From NCBI RefSeq assembly GCF_001584145.1, contig NZ_CP013232.1, positions 1,984,001 through 2,048,000 on the forward strand: a DNA stretch of 64,000 bases, read 5' to 3'. The notes under the pieces are model-generated. The model saw nothing but the letters and a program-made list of their open reading frames with translations, made no database searches and was not told the DNA's origin. Each line of letters opens with the position of its first letter. The first letter of the stretch is position 1. Below are positions 63,274 through 64,000 of this stretch, in pieces. Source of the DNA: Collimonas fungivorans (GTDB taxonomy: Bacteria; Pseudomonadota; Gammaproteobacteria; Burkholderiales; Burkholderiaceae_D). The position numbers were made by a program, and so were the translations under genes.

Positions 63274-63936
63274 ATGCTGCAGACTTCCATCGATCACCTG
63301 GTCATTACTGCGGCGTCCCTGGCGGACGGCGTGGAGTATGTGCGGCGCGCGCTGGGCGTGACGCTCGAAACGGGCGGCGAACACCCGCGCATGGGAACCC
63401 ACAATTGCCTGCTGAAACTCGGCGACGAGATTTTCCTCGAAGTGATCGCGGTAAACCCGGATGCACCGCGTCCTGTCCGCCCGCGCTGGTTCCAGCTCGA
63501 CGAACTGGCTGCCGATTGCCCGCCGCAGCTGGCGACATGGCTGGCGCGGACCGGCGACATCCATGCTGCAATCGCAGCCTCGCCGGTCGATGCCGGCGTG
63601 ATCGAGCCCATGACGCGCGGCCGGCTGAACTGGCTGATCAGCATTGCAGCGGATGGCAAGCTGCCTCTGCACGGCATCGCACCGTCATTCATCGAATGGC
63701 AGGCCGCAACCCATCCGGCCCGCAAGCTGCAGGACCTGGGTTGCTCGCTGATTCGCCTGGAAGCGTTCCATGCCGAAGCAGAGCAAGTCGACCGCATGCT
63801 GGCATGCGTCGGTTTTCAAGGCGCATTTTCGGCAACCGCCATCGCCGCAAGCGAACAGCCTTACCTGGTCGCGCATATCCAGACCCCTGCCGGGCTACGC
63901 CAGCTTGGCGGGCCGGCAGCTTACGCCGCCAAATAA
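63274..63936 (+). CDS. VOC/glyoxalase-like domain protein
   Basis: 220 aa. SIDHLVITAASLADGVEYVRRALGVTLETGGEHPRMGTHNCLLKLGDEIFLEVIAV is a glyoxalase-like (PF13468-type) start with the metal-type His and Glu. Substrate unknown. It lies 55 bp after the thioesterase gene on the same strand. Confidence 0.8.
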   Translation: MLQTSIDHLVITAASLADGVEYVRRALGVTLETGGEHPRMGTHNCLLKLGDEIFLEVIAVNPDAPRPVRPRWFQLDELAADCPPQLATWLARTGDIHAAIAASPVDAGVIEPMTRGRLNWLISIAADGKLPLHGIAPSFIEWQAATHPARKLQDLGCSLIRLEAFHAEAEQVDRMLACVGFQGAFSATAIAASEQPYLVAHIQTPAGLRQLGGPAAYAAK

Positions 63937-64000
63937 CCCTTCTCCCCACCTGAATCATCAGCCAGCCCTCATGACGGCTGTCGCGCATGCGCCACGCCTG

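Noticed and set aside
1-64000. CRISPR arrays
   Set aside because: No series of regularly spaced identical repeats of CRISPR length was seen.

Overview
The window looks like a contiguous piece of a betaproteobacterial chromosome, most likely Oxalobacteraceae (Collimonas, Janthinobacterium or Herbaspirillum relatives). That placement is inferred from codon and GC style, the conserved gloB - yafS-like - rnhA - dnaQ block, the otsB - GH15 - otsA trehalose cluster and the TAGGGTGGGCA-type repeats. No rRNA or other strict taxonomic marker is present.

Positions 1-15.5 kb are core chromosome: KDPG aldolase, a periplasmic catalase with an OxyR-like site, an osmoprotectant ABC transporter (permease, binding protein, permease, ATPase), a DMT transporter, a RhlE-type helicase, fabI, mltD, and the gloB/methyltransferase/rnhA/dnaQ block, ending at tRNA-Val(GAC).

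Positions 15.5-27.3 kb are an accessory island. A tyrosine recombinase overlaps the 3' end of tRNA-Val. Behind it lie small hypothetical genes, then a cluster of predicted nucleotide/NAD-targeting conflict genes. These are a 776-aa protein with two deoxyribosyltransferase/TIR-like domains and a P-loop ATPase, a TIR-DUF3298 fusion, a two-gene TIR (DUF1863, ThsB-like) plus SLATT membrane-protein operon, and a stand-alone deoxyribosyltransferase-like protein. The minus-strand defence genes are separated by sequences that resemble degenerate integron attC sites, three of which overlap the stop codon of the preceding gene. The segment may therefore be a gene-cassette array of anti-phage genes without an integron integrase. 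A PAAR-metallopeptidase type VI effector and its lipoprotein immunity gene adjoin it. The far boundary of the island was not found.

Positions 27.7-32.9 kb hold an MBL-fold hydrolase, a GST and a LysR regulator, then a phytanoyl-CoA dioxygenase-like gene divergent from a LacI regulator. Positions 33.3-38.6 kb are an orphan type VI module: a vgrG broken by a one-base frameshift, a muramidase effector, and one or two periplasmic immunity candidates.

Positions 38.8-64 kb return to ordinary chromosome with many small regulators and stress genes: a sugar-binding protein, AraC, a MarR/oxidoreductase pair with a shared operator, a methyltransferase, a cold-shock/DUF1294 fusion, LysE, cspA, otsA - GH15 - otsB, pssA, msrA, three GNATs, an acyltransferase, soxR with its own operator, TetR, a thioesterase and a VOC protein. 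This part carries two decayed genes (an SRPBCC protein and a ModA-like binding protein) and a 269-bp nested-palindrome element whose end contains the msrA stop codon.
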